NCBI GenBank assembly: GCA_000752035.1
Contig: CCFE01000018.1
Coordinates: forward strand, 1 to 64,000
Source: Bacillus rubiinfantis
GTDB lineage: Bacteria; Bacillota; Bacilli; Bacillales; Cytobacillaceae
Direction: 5' to 3'
Length of the DNA stretch: 64,000 bases
The notes beneath the pieces were generated by a model. The model saw nothing but the letters and a program-made list of their open reading frames with translations, made no database searches and was not told the origin of the DNA. Of this stretch, positions 44,158 to 53,214 are shown one piece after another. The position numbers and the translations under genes were made by a program. How positions within the stretch are numbered: the first letter of the stretch is position 1; every line of letters begins with the position of its first letter.

Positions 44158-44246
44158 TACTATTCATCCAATGAAAAATAGCAACGCCAAAGGATTAAGC
44201 ATATTTTCCCAGCTCATTTCATAGATTACGAATGGGAGGGGTATAC

Positions 44247-44675
44247 ATGCAATTTTATTATGGGCAGCAAATGCCATTGCGCATATTAGATGAAGCTGAG
44301 TTTTGGAAGCATCAGGAAGAGGAACATACGGTTGTCATCCGTGAACTCGTGACTGGGCTGGAACCTGAATTTGTAGATGCCCTGAAGAAATGGGAGCAGG
44401 CGCTTGCAGCAACACATGGACAGGTTGTCCGCTATATTGAGTCTGTTATTAGATCTGGCTTGCAAGTATCACCTCAATTATATCAACAAGTTCTGCAGCT
44501 AGTATCCTATTGCCTTCAGGAAAGTGAACAGTTTATTTTACTATGTCAGCAAATAAAACAGCATAGTAGTGTTGTTAGTGCTAATCAGACAGCGGTAGTA
44601 GTACTGAATCACATCATTCGCGAATCAGAGTATTTTATTGGAATTGCTCAAGCGTTATTATCGAGTGGGCAATAG
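44247..44675 (+). CDS. DUF2935-type protein
   Basis: This 142-residue all-helical protein has EAEFWKHQEEEHTVVIREL near the start and HIIRESEYFIGIAQ near the end, compatible with the DUF2935 family of ferritin-like four-helix proteins. His/Glu pairs could bind metal, but this is inference. The function is unknown. The ATG at 44247 follows GGGAGGGG. Confidence 0.65.
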   Translation: MQFYYGQQMPLRILDEAEFWKHQEEEHTVVIRELVTGLEPEFVDALKKWEQALAATHGQVVRYIESVIRSGLQVSPQLYQQVLQLVSYCLQESEQFILLCQQIKQHSSVVSANQTAVVVLNHIIRESEYFIGIAQALLSSGQ

Positions 44676-44689
44676 TTTCTGAAAAACTA

Positions 44690-44724
44690 GTCAAAAAAGA
44701 AAAGTAGCCCGCCAATTGCGGGCT
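44690..44724 (-). terminator. Terminator of ytnA
   Basis: On the minus strand the stem AGCCCGC / GCGGGCT is followed by ACTTTTCTTTTTT. Confidence 0.65.
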
Positions 44725-44727
44725 GGT

Positions 44728-46077
44728 TTAAATGGTAACTGCTTGTGTTCTTTTAGAAATAAAGGAGAAGATCGTTAAGACTATAATGGTAGTGATTGCT
44801 ACAGATGTTCCCGCAATATTATTTGGGTTAAAGACAAATCCAATAAAGATAACCACTAAGGCAAATAAGGCAAAACCTGTTGTGTATGGGAAGCCCTTAA
44901 CACGAAAGTTTGGCTGGCTGCTGTAATGTGGTCTGAGCTTTAATTGGGCTGCACAAATGCTCATCCAAATAATCATTACGGTGAACCCGGGAATCGACAT
45001 AAGGTAGCCGATTACATTACTTGGTGTTAGATAGGCAATATAGACGCCAGTTAAGATCGCCAAGCTGGTAATTAAGATGCCAACAATGGGAATGCCTTTC
45101 CCTGAAGTTCGCGCCAATCCAGTCGGTGCCACCCCGCTTTGCGCCATTGAATATAACGTTCTTGAAGTCGCATAAATCCCGGAATTGGCAGCAGACAGGA
45201 CGGCCGTTAGAAGGACGAAATTCATGATATGGGCAGCTCCCGGGAGCCCGGTAACCGTAAATACTTGAACAAATGGACTATCTTCTCCAGTAACCTTGTT
45301 CCAGGGCATGAGACCGCAAATAATCAGAATGGGAAAAATGTAAAAAATGATAACCCGCCAAACTGCACTTTTTATAATTTTGGGTAACACCTGCTCGGCA
45401 TTTTTTGTTTCTGTCACTGCAACACCAATTAATTCGGCGCCTCCATAAGAAAACATTACCACTAAAAATGCACTAAATATTCCACCGTAGCCATGAGGAA
45501 AAAAGCCACCATATGCTGTATAATTTGTCAGCGGATTATGAATTTCATTTGGAATAATGCCAATAAGCAACAAAAAGCCTAAAATAATAAAGGCAACTAA
45601 GGCGATAATCTTCACACTGGCAAACCAGAATTCCAATTCACCATAGAAATTTACTTGAAATAAGTTTATACCTATAATAATGACAGCACAAATCAAGCTT
45701 AATAGCCATAAAGGTATGGAAGGAAGCCAAAATTGCAGAAAACTTCCGGCTGCCACTAATTCTACTACTGTAACAATAATCCAGTTAATCCAATAAAGCC
45801 AGCCGACCATGAATGATATTTGAAAACCGAATGCCTTGTTAACCAAATGCTGCACATTATGATTAGGATAGGCGAGGGCCATCTCTCCGAGTGCTGCCAT
45901 AATAATAAACAGTAATAGTCCGCCAATTAAGTAGGCAATAATAACACTGGGTCCAGCTATTTTCAATGTGTCAGCGCTTCCTTTAAAAATTCCTGTACCA
46001 ATCATTCCTGCTAAGGCAATAAATTGTACATGTCGCGGTAATAGTCCTTTTTGTAGGTCCTGATGTTTTTTCCCCAT
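44728..46077 (-). CDS. ytnA: Amino acid permease, YtnA-like
   Basis: This is a proton-coupled amino acid importer of the APC superfamily. The 449-residue protein has 12 predicted hydrophobic segments and the family opening FIALAGMIGTGIFKGSADTL at ~18-37. The specificity is unknown. Its promoter is strong (see 46134-46161) and carries a 16-bp palindrome-like site also found before aroA(G). The ATG follows GAGGGGAAG. Confidence 0.88.
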   Translation of the reverse strand: MGKKHQDLQKGLLPRHVQFIALAGMIGTGIFKGSADTLKIAGPSVIIAYLIGGLLLFIIMAALGEMALAYPNHNVQHLVNKAFGFQISFMVGWLYWINWIIVTVVELVAAGSFLQFWLPSIPLWLLSLICAVIIIGINLFQVNFYGELEFWFASVKIIALVAFIILGFLLLIGIIPNEIHNPLTNYTAYGGFFPHGYGGIFSAFLVVMFSYGGAELIGVAVTETKNAEQVLPKIIKSAVWRVIIFYIFPILIICGLMPWNKVTGEDSPFVQVFTVTGLPGAAHIMNFVLLTAVLSAANSGIYATSRTLYSMAQSGVAPTGLARTSGKGIPIVGILITSLAILTGVYIAYLTPSNVIGYLMSIPGFTVMIIWMSICAAQLKLRPHYSSQPNFRVKGFPYTTGFALFALVVIFIGFVFNPNNIAGTSVAITTIIVLTIFSFISKRTQAVTI

Positions 46078-46098
46078 AACTTCCCCTCTACTATTCTG

Positions 46099-46114
46099 CT
46101 TAAACGCTTTTAAG
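46099..46114 (-). promoter_or_regulatory. 16-bp operator-like site in the ytnA leader
   Basis: On the minus strand this is CTTAAAAGCGTTTAAG, identical to 60759-60774 before aroA(G). It lies about 15 bp downstream of the expected transcription start. It agrees with the CcpA cre consensus at 11 of 14 positions, so CcpA or another LacI-type regulator could bind. Confidence 0.45.
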
Positions 46115-46133
46115 TGTTAAAGCTTTTTATATT

Positions 46134-46161
46134 AATATAGCATTTTTGAGAAAATTGTCAA
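46134..46161 (-). promoter_or_regulatory. ytnA promoter
   Basis: On the minus strand TTGACA and TATATT are separated by 16 nt, and the -10 is extended (TGCTATATT). Confidence 0.65.
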
Positions 46162-46297
46162 TTATCAATGGCGAACCATAGCCGGTCCTGTGCCGCACAT
46201 ACAATTCTTGGCTGGCAAATAATTTTCCTATAAAAGAGCAACAAAATAGCACGCTAGAATTGCGTGCTAATGTTAGTATTATTTTTGTTTAATTTCA

Positions 46298-46519
46298 TTA
46301 TGATGACATCTTCACCTTCTTATGGGTAGTTGTCCATTTTCCGCGGCTTGGGCTGATAACCAAGTCATTATAGGCTAAAACATTTAAATCCCGTTGAATA
46401 GTGCGAGGAGTGATACCAAATTCCTCTACAAGTTCTTGTGTTGTAACAATACCGTTTTTGTTAATAAACATGTAGATACATTTGATGCGGTTTAACATTC
46501 GGTTAGTTGACGGTTTCAA
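46298..46519 (-). CDS. ytzE: DeoR-type HTH protein YtzE
   Basis: This 73-residue protein consists only of a DeoR-type winged helix (residues ~5-60: VTTQELVEEFGITPRTIQRDLNVL) and lacks a sugar-phosphate-sensing domain. It matches B. subtilis YtzE in size. The target is unknown. The start is TTG after AGGGAGTGG. Its upstream region carries an inverted repeat that may be an operator. Confidence 0.8.
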   Translation of the reverse strand: MKPSTNRMLNRIKCIYMFINKNGIVTTQELVEEFGITPRTIQRDLNVLAYNDLVISPSRGKWTTTHKKVKMSS

Positions 46520-46941
46520 AGAACCACTCCCTATCCTTTTTTCAAACCCACGACGTAATCCCTCAATCGACAGCCTATTTGAAGATATCTCTTCAACCTA
46601 TGTAGTCTTCTTCTCCGCTAAGACATCTCCTTTATTACGAAGTACTTGTTGAAATAGTAGATGTCATACATCTACCTCTATTGTACCCACAATTTCTGAA
46701 AATTTCTACCAAAATAGATAAGTTTCATAAATATCTTTTTCTATACTAGCTGCAAGTTCGTTAGATGCTCCCCCTTCCATATACTTATTAGTTAATGTTA
46801 TGGCTTTGTGTTAGATAATTATGACTAAATAATTGAATTTTCTGTAAAAATAATCTAACGTATACTTTGGAAATACCTCTTTCGTTTTGTAGGTTAAAAT
46901 TGATAAAATATTGCTATTAATTATAATGGGGAGATGTGGAA
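46520..46941 (-). promoter_or_regulatory. Gap between ytzE and dat with an inverted repeat
   Basis: No gene is seen in about 420 bp. The notable item is a perfect 8-bp inverted repeat, GTAGATGT-N3-ACATCTAC (46667-46685), just downstream of a minus-strand TACAAT. It could be an operator on the ytzE leader. The rest is AT-rich. Confidence 0.35.
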
Positions 46942-47796
46942 ATGGCTTGGGTAATTGTTAATGGGAAGTTTATTAACCGAACAGAGGCGAAAGTAGATAT
47001 AGAGGATCGTGGCTATCAGTTTGGTGATGGTGTTTACGAAGTAATCCGTGTCTACAATGGGGTCATGTTTACCGCTAAAGAGCATATGGATCGATTTTCC
47101 CGTAGTGCAGACAACATAGGCATTAAGCTTCCCTATACGCAAGAACAGTTGAGGAATTTGCTTGACCAATTGATAGACAAAAATAATTTAAGACTTGGGA
47201 TTATTTATCTGCAAATTACCAGAGGAACTGCACCTAGAAACCATGCTTTTCCAGCTGCAAATATCATTCCTAATCTAGTGGCGTATACAAAAGAGCTGGA
47301 AATTCCGACAGCCACTCTCCACTCAGGGGTGAAGGCTGTACTGACGGAGGATATTCGCTGGCTGCGCTGTGATATTAAAAGTTTAAATCTTCTTGGGAAT
47401 AGTTTAGCAAAGCAAAAGGCAGTAGAACATGGCTGCTATGAGGCTATTCAACATCGTGGTGAAGTGATTACTGAAGGAAGTTCCTCCAATATTTTACTAG
47501 TAAAAGATGGTGTCGTCATCACCCATCCATCCAATCAACTTATATTAAAAGGGATTACCAAGGATGTAATCCTCGAGCTCTGTGCTGAACATCGTATTCC
47601 AGTAGAAGAACGCTCGTTTACCATTCGTGAACTAGAACAGGCTGATGAACTCTTTCTTACCAGTACAACTAGTGAAGTAACCCCGATTGTCGCAGTTAAT
47701 GCCCGACAAGTTGGGAGGGGAGTACCAGGTCCGCTTACACGAAGATTGCAAAGTTTATTTAAGCAAAGGATTGAAGCACAGTGCGGATCTTTGTGA
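46942..47796 (+). CDS. dat: D-amino-acid transaminase
   Basis: This fold-type IV PLP enzyme interconverts D-alanine and D-glutamate, supplying peptidoglycan precursors. The 284-residue protein has the PLP lysine K146 in RCDIKSLNLL, the opening EDRGYQFGDGVYEVIRVYNG and the cofactor-site EGSSSNILLV. It is similar to B. subtilis Dat in length. The ATG at 46942 follows GGGGAG with an 8-nt spacer. A branched-chain aminotransferase is less likely given the D-specific sequence pattern. Confidence 0.92.
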   Translation: MAWVIVNGKFINRTEAKVDIEDRGYQFGDGVYEVIRVYNGVMFTAKEHMDRFSRSADNIGIKLPYTQEQLRNLLDQLIDKNNLRLGIIYLQITRGTAPRNHAFPAANIIPNLVAYTKELEIPTATLHSGVKAVLTEDIRWLRCDIKSLNLLGNSLAKQKAVEHGCYEAIQHRGEVITEGSSSNILLVKDGVVITHPSNQLILKGITKDVILELCAEHRIPVEERSFTIRELEQADELFLTSTTSEVTPIVAVNARQVGRGVPGPLTRRLQSLFKQRIEAQCGSL

Positions 47797-47808
47797 AAGG
47801 TTGATTGC

Positions 47809-47838
47809 AGACGTGGTCTTAGATACCGCGTCTTTTTG
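47809..47838 (+). terminator. Terminator of dat
   Basis: The 9-bp stem AGACGTGGT / ACCGCGTCT is followed by TTTTT. Confidence 0.75.
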
Positions 47839-47903
47839 CTGAGTCTACATAATTTAGATAAATTGTATTAAAACTAGAGTTAATTAGGGAAAGGACTGAT
47901 GGG

Positions 47904-48488
47904 ATGATCCAGAAGACTCATTATTTTTTTGCTGCAAAAATCCCTCTAGAAACAAAAGAAGTAATCCAAAATCAAATGGAGGAATTTAAAACAATTTTCC
48001 CGTTCAGCCGGTGGGTGTATCATGCAGATTTACATATTACTTTAGCCTTTTTAGGTGCTGCAGAATCTGAAAAGTTAGCTTTAGCTGTAGAAAAAGTAAG
48101 AGTGGCCCTGGCAGATGTTCAATCATTTACTTTGCAAATCGATGGGATTGGGGTGTTTGGCAGAGAACAATTCCCACGAGTGTTTTGGGCCGCGGTAGCA
48201 CCGAGCGCTGAACTTCAATCAATTAGAAATAAGGTTTATAAAGCTTGTGAACAAGTGAATTTTCAACTCGAAACAAGACCGTTTCGACCCCATATTACTT
48301 TAGCAAGAAAATGGAACTCTGACCGTCCATTTCAGAAGGAACAGTTGAAGTTCGCGGGAAAACTGCAACCGGAAAGTTTATCTTTTAATGTTGCTGAGGT
48401 GGTGTTATATGAAACCCAGCTACAGCAACTGCCGAAATATAAAGAGTTAGTCAACTTCCCGTTAAGAACAAAGGGAATTGATGCTTGA
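47904..48488 (+). CDS. thpR: RNA 2',3'-cyclic phosphodiesterase ThpR
   Basis: This 194-residue 2H phosphoesterase (LigT/ThpR family; B. subtilis YtlP) has two HxTL motifs at 44-47 (HITL) and 130-133 (HITL). It opens 2',3'-cyclic phosphates at RNA ends. The ATG lies after GGAAAGGACTG. A terminator follows. Confidence 0.9.
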   Translation: MIQKTHYFFAAKIPLETKEVIQNQMEEFKTIFPFSRWVYHADLHITLAFLGAAESEKLALAVEKVRVALADVQSFTLQIDGIGVFGREQFPRVFWAAVAPSAELQSIRNKVYKACEQVNFQLETRPFRPHITLARKWNSDRPFQKEQLKFAGKLQPESLSFNVAEVVLYETQLQQLPKYKELVNFPLRTKGIDA

Positions 48489-48572
48489 TTGAATAAGATG
48501 GACTTTCATATACTAATCTTGAAAAAGATGACTTGACGACAAAAGGCAATTGGAGATAAAATTTATAAGGAT

Positions 48573-48608
48573 GGCTATTGTAGAAAAATATATCAATAGC
48601 TTTTTTTT
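48573..48608 (+). terminator. Terminator after thpR
   Basis: The stem GCTATTG / CAATAGC is followed by T8. Confidence 0.8.
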
Positions 48609-48673
48609 ATTTAACGTGTAAATTTTAATGGGAATGGCTGTGAAAAAGGTAGCACCTTCGAACACTAGGGGTT

Positions 48674-48714
48674 TTACCTAAAAGTAAACATATGATTCCC
48701 TCTCATTTAGGTAA
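48674..48714 (+). other. Long inverted repeat upstream of ytmP
   Basis: A perfect 9-bp inverted repeat (TTACCTAAA / TTTAGGTAA) with a 23-nt spacer lies 47 bp before the ytmP start. It could be a leader stem or a regulator site. Confidence 0.35.
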
Positions 48715-48760
48715 TGGATGGGAAGGCCACCATTAGAACGGCATAAATTGAAGGTGAACA

Positions 48761-49537
48761 ATGTTGGAACATATACTAGGACAAGAGTGGGAGATTACTC
48801 CTGCTGGTGGAGCTACTGGTGAAGCATTTTATGCAAAGTATGAAAATCAAAGCCTTTTTCTCAAACGAAATTCATCGCCTTTTTTAGCGGTGCTATCAGC
48901 TGAAGGGATTGTCCCTAAGCTTGTTTGGACAAAGCGCTTGGAAAATGGGGATGTCATTACAGCGCAGCAGTGGCTTGAAGGCCGTGAACTCAAGCCATCA
49001 GAAATGAATCAAGAACTTGTAGCCAAGCTATTAAAAAAAATTCACCGTTCAGAGCCGATGCTAAGTATGCTTAGCCGTTTAGAAAAGTCTCCATTGCATC
49101 CTGAGACGATTTACCAATCAGTCATTCACGAGGTTGATACCGAAACTCTTTCATTACCAGAAGTAAAAAGTGCATTAACCTTTTTACAACGCGAAGCAAA
49201 TTATGTCCACTGTGAAGAAAAAGCTGTTTGCCATGGTGATTTAAACCATAACAACTGGCTGCTTGCTGAAGACAACCAGTTGTATTTAATTGATTGGGAC
49301 GAGGCTTCAATTGCCGACCCGGCAATCGATTTAGGAATGCTTTTATACTGGTACATTCCTGAACATAATTGGGCCGATTGGCTTTCGATGTATGGTGAAG
49401 ACCTGACTGAACATTTGCGCTTGCGGATGAAGTGGTATGTTGTTCTTCACACAATTTCATCGATTCAATGGCATAAAAATAAACAACGTTTGAAAGAAAT
49501 GCATAAATGGATTAACTTTTTACGAGAAATTCTATAA
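48761..49537 (+). CDS. ytmP: Choline-kinase-like phosphotransferase YtmP
   Basis: This 258-residue aminoglycoside/choline-kinase-type protein has the catalytic loop CHGDLNHNNWLL (~161-172) and the metal-binding LIDWDEASIADPAIDLG. The substrate is unknown. The ATG follows GAAGGTGAAC. It converges on ytzH with almost no gap. Confidence 0.86.
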   Translation: MLEHILGQEWEITPAGGATGEAFYAKYENQSLFLKRNSSPFLAVLSAEGIVPKLVWTKRLENGDVITAQQWLEGRELKPSEMNQELVAKLLKKIHRSEPMLSMLSRLEKSPLHPETIYQSVIHEVDTETLSLPEVKSALTFLQREANYVHCEEKAVCHGDLNHNNWLLAEDNQLYLIDWDEASIADPAIDLGMLLYWYIPEHNWADWLSMYGEDLTEHLRLRMKWYVVLHTISSIQWHKNKQRLKEMHKWINFLREIL

Positions 49538-49816
49538 TTAAAAAAGTTGATCAATATCATTAACCCATTGGGATAAGTTTTCCTGATTTGCTGTAATATG
49601 CTCATCTAAATCAGCAGTCTGGGCACCCTCTTGGCTGTAATAATAAACATCCTGCAAAATACCTTTTACATTTTTGTCAATGTTTGTATTAACCATAAGA
49701 GATTTAGTAATACGTTCCAATTGTTCGCATTCAGCTGTTGATCCACAGCAGTCGGTCTGATGATCATTTAAGATGTCCTTAAGCAGTGACACTTGGTCAT
49801 GATGGCTTAGTGGCAT
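49538..49816 (-). CDS. ytzH: Small conserved protein YtzH
   Basis: This 92-residue, acidic, helical protein of unknown function resembles B. subtilis YtzH (MPLSHHDQVSLLKDILNDHQ at the start, LSQWVNDIDQLF at the end). The ATG at 49816 follows AAAGGATGG. Its stop codon lies immediately after that of converging ytmP. Confidence 0.85.
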   Translation of the reverse strand: MPLSHHDQVSLLKDILNDHQTDCCGSTAECEQLERITKSLMVNTNIDKNVKGILQDVYYYSQEGAQTADLDEHITANQENLSQWVNDIDQLF

Positions 49817-49954
49817 AATGAACCATCCTTTCTTCAAAAATTTAAACGGGGATTCACATTTAGCTTGTGAATTCTTTTTTTGTTTATACACTTGCACGAA
49901 AAACAGCTTCATGATATGGTTTGAACGAAATTTATAATATAGGAGTGCCACTAA

Positions 49955-50596
49955 ATGAGATTGAGACATAAACCTTGGGCAAAGGAGAAAATTCAACAAT
50001 TTCCACAATATGTTGTCCCAAATCCTGAAGAATATAAAGGAAAATGGCATGAAGCATTTGCAAAAGCACAGCCGCTTCACATCGAAGTAGGAACAGGCAA
50101 AGGTCACTTTATTACGGAAATGGCTAAAGCAAATCCGGATATTAATTATATTGGGATTGAATTGTTTGACAGTGTTATTGTTGCAGCCCTTGATCGGTTA
50201 ATTGAGGCTGACTTGCCAAATTTAAAATTGCTAAATGTTAACGCCAATGACTTGGCAAAATATTTTACGAAAAATGATGTTTCACGAGTTTATTTAAATT
50301 TCTCTGATCCTTGGCCAAAAACCCGTCATGAAAAACGACGATTAACATACAAGTCTTTCCTGAAACTATATGAAGAGATCATGATTGATGGTGGCGAAGT
50401 ACATTTTAAAACGGATAATCAAGGACTGTTTGAATATTCGTTGCTAAGTTTTTCTGCCTATGGAATGCTATTGAAGTTTATTAGCCTGGATCTGCATCAT
50501 AGTGATGTTCATGGTAATATTATGACAGAATATGAACAGAAATTTTCGGAAAAAGGTAATCGAATTTATCGCTGTGAAGTACAATTTCAATCGTAA
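49955..50596 (+). CDS. trmB: tRNA (guanine-N7)-methyltransferase TrmB
   Basis: TrmB methylates G46 of tRNA using S-adenosylmethionine. The 213-residue protein has motif I HIEVGTGKGHFI (~41-52), FSDPWPKTRHEKRRL (~112-126), the family signature, and FKTDNQGLFEYSL. The ATG follows ATAGGAGTGCC. B. subtilis YtmQ/TrmB lies at the same place. Confidence 0.95.
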   Translation: MRLRHKPWAKEKIQQFPQYVVPNPEEYKGKWHEAFAKAQPLHIEVGTGKGHFITEMAKANPDINYIGIELFDSVIVAALDRLIEADLPNLKLLNVNANDLAKYFTKNDVSRVYLNFSDPWPKTRHEKRRLTYKSFLKLYEEIMIDGGEVHFKTDNQGLFEYSLLSFSAYGMLLKFISLDLHHSDVHGNIMTEYEQKFSEKGNRIYRCEVQFQS

Positions 50597-50601
50597 TTGC
50601 T

Positions 50602-50636
50602 AGGACAACTCTTTCATGCGGAGTTGTTCTTTTTTA
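50602..50636 (+). terminator. Terminator of trmB
   Basis: The stem ACAACTC / GAGTTGT is followed by CTTTTTT. Confidence 0.75.
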
Positions 50637-50677
50637 GTTTTGAACATGGTAAACTTAGGTAAAGGAGTTGATATGGG

Positions 50678-51517
50678 ATGGATAAACTGAAAATTGGCAA
50701 TGTTACGTTAACCTGGCTGTCAGGTGGAATGACGAATCTTGATGGTGGAGCGATGTTTGGGGTAGTGCCTAAGGCATTATGGGCAAAGAAATATCCACCT
50801 AATGATAAAAACCAAATTGAGTTACCAACTGATCCCATTCTCGTTCAAGCGGATGGAAAGAATTTCTTAATTGAATCTGGTATCGGCAAGGGTAAATTAA
50901 CAGAAAAACAGATGAGAAACTATGGTGTTACAAAAGAATCCGAGCTTGATGAATCATTGCAACGTCTAGGACTTGATACTAGTGCCATTGACTATGTGTT
51001 AATGACTCATTTACATTTTGATCATGCCTGTGGATTGACGAGGCCGGAAGCAGGAGAGTATAGGTCAGTTTTTCCTAATGCTAAGATTATCACTTCCCAG
51101 ATTGAATGGGATGAGATGCGTCATCCGAATGTCCGCTCAAGAAATACATACTGGAAGGAAAATTGGGAAGCAATTCAAACGCAAGTCGAAACATTTACAG
51201 AGTCATGGAGCTTCGGCCCAATCAAGATGGTTCATACCGGTGGGCACAGCAATGGTCATTCGATTATCATCATTGAGGATCATGATGAAATGGCTATCCA
51301 TATGGCCGATATTCTTGCCACACATGCGCACCAAAATGTTTTATGGGTAATGGCTTATGATGACTACCCAATGGAGTCAATTGCTGCAAAGGGCAAGTGG
51401 CAACCATATGGGGTGTCCAATAATGCGTGGTTTACTTTTTATCATGACGCCTATTATCGTGCAGTAAAATGGGACCAAGATGGGCAAATTAGTGACAATA
51501 TCAAAAGAACAAAATAA
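50678..51517 (+). CDS. ytnP: Metallo-beta-lactamase-fold lactonase YtnP
   Basis: This 279-residue MBL-fold hydrolase has the dinuclear zinc site H111-x-H113-x-D115-H116, then H189 and D210. B. subtilis YtnP hydrolyses lactone signals and interferes with streptomycete signalling. The ATG follows AAAGGAGTTG. A terminator follows directly. Confidence 0.9.
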   Translation: MDKLKIGNVTLTWLSGGMTNLDGGAMFGVVPKALWAKKYPPNDKNQIELPTDPILVQADGKNFLIESGIGKGKLTEKQMRNYGVTKESELDESLQRLGLDTSAIDYVLMTHLHFDHACGLTRPEAGEYRSVFPNAKIITSQIEWDEMRHPNVRSRNTYWKENWEAIQTQVETFTESWSFGPIKMVHTGGHSNGHSIIIIEDHDEMAIHMADILATHAHQNVLWVMAYDDYPMESIAAKGKWQPYGVSNNAWFTFYHDAYYRAVKWDQDGQISDNIKRTK

Positions 51518-51518
51518 T

Positions 51519-51551
51519 GAAAAAAGAGCCGTATTTCGCGGCTCTTTTTAA
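51519..51551 (+). terminator. Terminator of ytnP
   Basis: The 11-bp stem AAAAAGAGCCG / CGGCTCTTTTT has a 7-nt loop. Confidence 0.88.
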
Positions 51552-51582
51552 CCAGTTGTCAGTTTTCAAGCTAACCTGCCCA

Positions 51583-51897
51583 TCAGGTAAGCTGCTGAAA
51601 ATCGATAAGTGTACCAGTTTTGGCATCGGCAATAAATTCATATTGTTCACTGACATCGTCAATAAGTTTGGAAATACCGCCTTTGTAGACTTTAAAATAA
51701 ACTTTCTGCTTCTCAAAAGGTTCTTCATTCATATGAATCCAAGAACCGGTAATCACTCCATCCTGACCAACTTGTTTTTTTATATTATCTAGCACTTTTT
51801 CAGGGGATAATGTCGAATTCTTCGCTGCCAGTTCTCTAACTAAATAACCGCTGATTGCGCCAATGGCCGCTCCAATCATAAATGATTTCCAGTTCAT
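51583..51897 (-). CDS. ytzB: PepSY-domain protein YtzB
   Basis: This 104-residue protein has a short hydrophobic N-terminus (FMIGAAIGAISGYLV) that may anchor it in the membrane, followed by a PepSY domain (residues ~33-102; DAKTGTLIDF at the end). PepSY domains are often tied to inhibition of proteases; the role here is unknown. The ATG follows CGGAGGTGC. Confidence 0.82.
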   Translation of the reverse strand: MNWKSFMIGAAIGAISGYLVRELAAKNSTLSPEKVLDNIKKQVGQDGVITGSWIHMNEEPFEKQKVYFKVYKGGISKLIDDVSEQYEFIADAKTGTLIDFQQLT

Positions 51898-52088
51898 TTT
51901 AAAGCACCTCCGACTCCAAAAAATTGGAAAATAATAGTCATTCTATTCCGTTTAAGTATAACTTATTTAGTCATGTGAGGGTATTTATACTTATATAGAA
52001 AATGAAATATTGGTAAGATAACGATTATTTCTGTAAAATTGAAAAAGAATACATAATTTCACTTTATAAATCAAAGGAGTTACTTTCA

Positions 52089-53162
52089 ATGAACGAACAA
52101 ACCTTGAAACTTTTTCAAACATTAACAGAGCTGCCTGGAGCTCCCGGAAACGAACATGCTGTCCGCCAGTTTATGCGTGAGCAATTATCACCGTATGCTG
52201 ATGAGATTGTTCAAGATAAACTGGGAAGTATTTTCGGGGTTAAAAAAGGCAATGAAAATGGCCCGACGGTGATGGCAGCAGGTCATATGGACGAAGTAGG
52301 TTTTATGATAACCGCAATTACCGACAACGGTATGCTTCGCTTTCAACCGCTTGGCGGCTGGTGGAGTCAGGTATTGCTAGCGCAAAGGGTGCAGGTAATG
52401 ACAAAAAATGGCCCTATTATTGGTGTGATCGGTTCTATTCCACCGCATCTTCTAGATGAATCCAAGAAGAATAAACCAATGGAGCAGAAAAATATGCTGA
52501 TTGATGTCGGCGCCGATGATCGTGCAGATGCCGAAAGAATGGGGATTAGACCTGGGCAGGCTATTTTGCCAATCTGTCCATTTACGCCAATGGCCAATGA
52601 GAAAAAAATATTGGCGAAGGCTTGGGATAACCGTTATGGCTGCGGCTTAGCGATTGAATTGCTTCAAGAATTAAAGGATGAGAGCTTGCCTAATGTTCTC
52701 TATTCTGGAGCAACTGTTCAAGAAGAGGTTGGTTTACGCGGTGCGCAAACAGCTGCTAACATGATTAAACCTGATATCTTTTTTGCTCTAGATGCCAGTC
52801 CGGCAAATGACGCAAGCGGCGACAAGAATGAATTTGGCCAGCTTGGCAAAGGGACATTGCTGCGCATTCTCGATCGGTCAATGGTCACTCATCGAGGAAT
52901 GAGGGAGTTTGTGCTCGATATGGCTGAGACGCATCATATCCCATATCAATATTTTGTCTCGCAAGGTGGCACAGATGCCGGCCGTGTTCACCTCTCAAAT
53001 GAAGGCGTTCCAAGTGCTGTGATTGGAATTTGTTCACGATATATTCATACACACGCTTCAATTATTCATGTTGACGACTATGCCGCTGCGAAGGAGTTAT
53101 TAGTTAAACTTGTAAAAGCTTGTGACCGTTCAACAGTGGAGACAATTAAAGCAAATTGCTAA
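52089..53162 (+). CDS. ytoP: M42-family aminopeptidase YtoP
   Basis: This 357-residue dinuclear-metal aminopeptidase has likely ligands in AGHMDEVGFM, AWDNRYGCG, QEEVGLRGA (catalytic Glu pair), FALDASPAND and the C-terminal IHTHAS. Family members release N-terminal residues such as glutamate. The ATG follows AAAGGAGTTAC. B. subtilis YtoP is the counterpart. Confidence 0.9.
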   Translation: MNEQTLKLFQTLTELPGAPGNEHAVRQFMREQLSPYADEIVQDKLGSIFGVKKGNENGPTVMAAGHMDEVGFMITAITDNGMLRFQPLGGWWSQVLLAQRVQVMTKNGPIIGVIGSIPPHLLDESKKNKPMEQKNMLIDVGADDRADAERMGIRPGQAILPICPFTPMANEKKILAKAWDNRYGCGLAIELLQELKDESLPNVLYSGATVQEEVGLRGAQTAANMIKPDIFFALDASPANDASGDKNEFGQLGKGTLLRILDRSMVTHRGMREFVLDMAETHHIPYQYFVSQGGTDAGRVHLSNEGVPSAVIGICSRYIHTHASIIHVDDYAAAKELLVKLVKACDRSTVETIKANC

Positions 53163-53214
53163 CGAACAGAGGGCATTTTTGGATGCCCGTTTTCAAAGGA
53201 GATGCTAGACAGCA

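Noticed and set aside
46900..46927. TTGATA-N16-TATAAT as a promoter for dat
   Set aside because: The -10 touches the GGGGAG ribosome binding site, so a transcript from it would lack that site.
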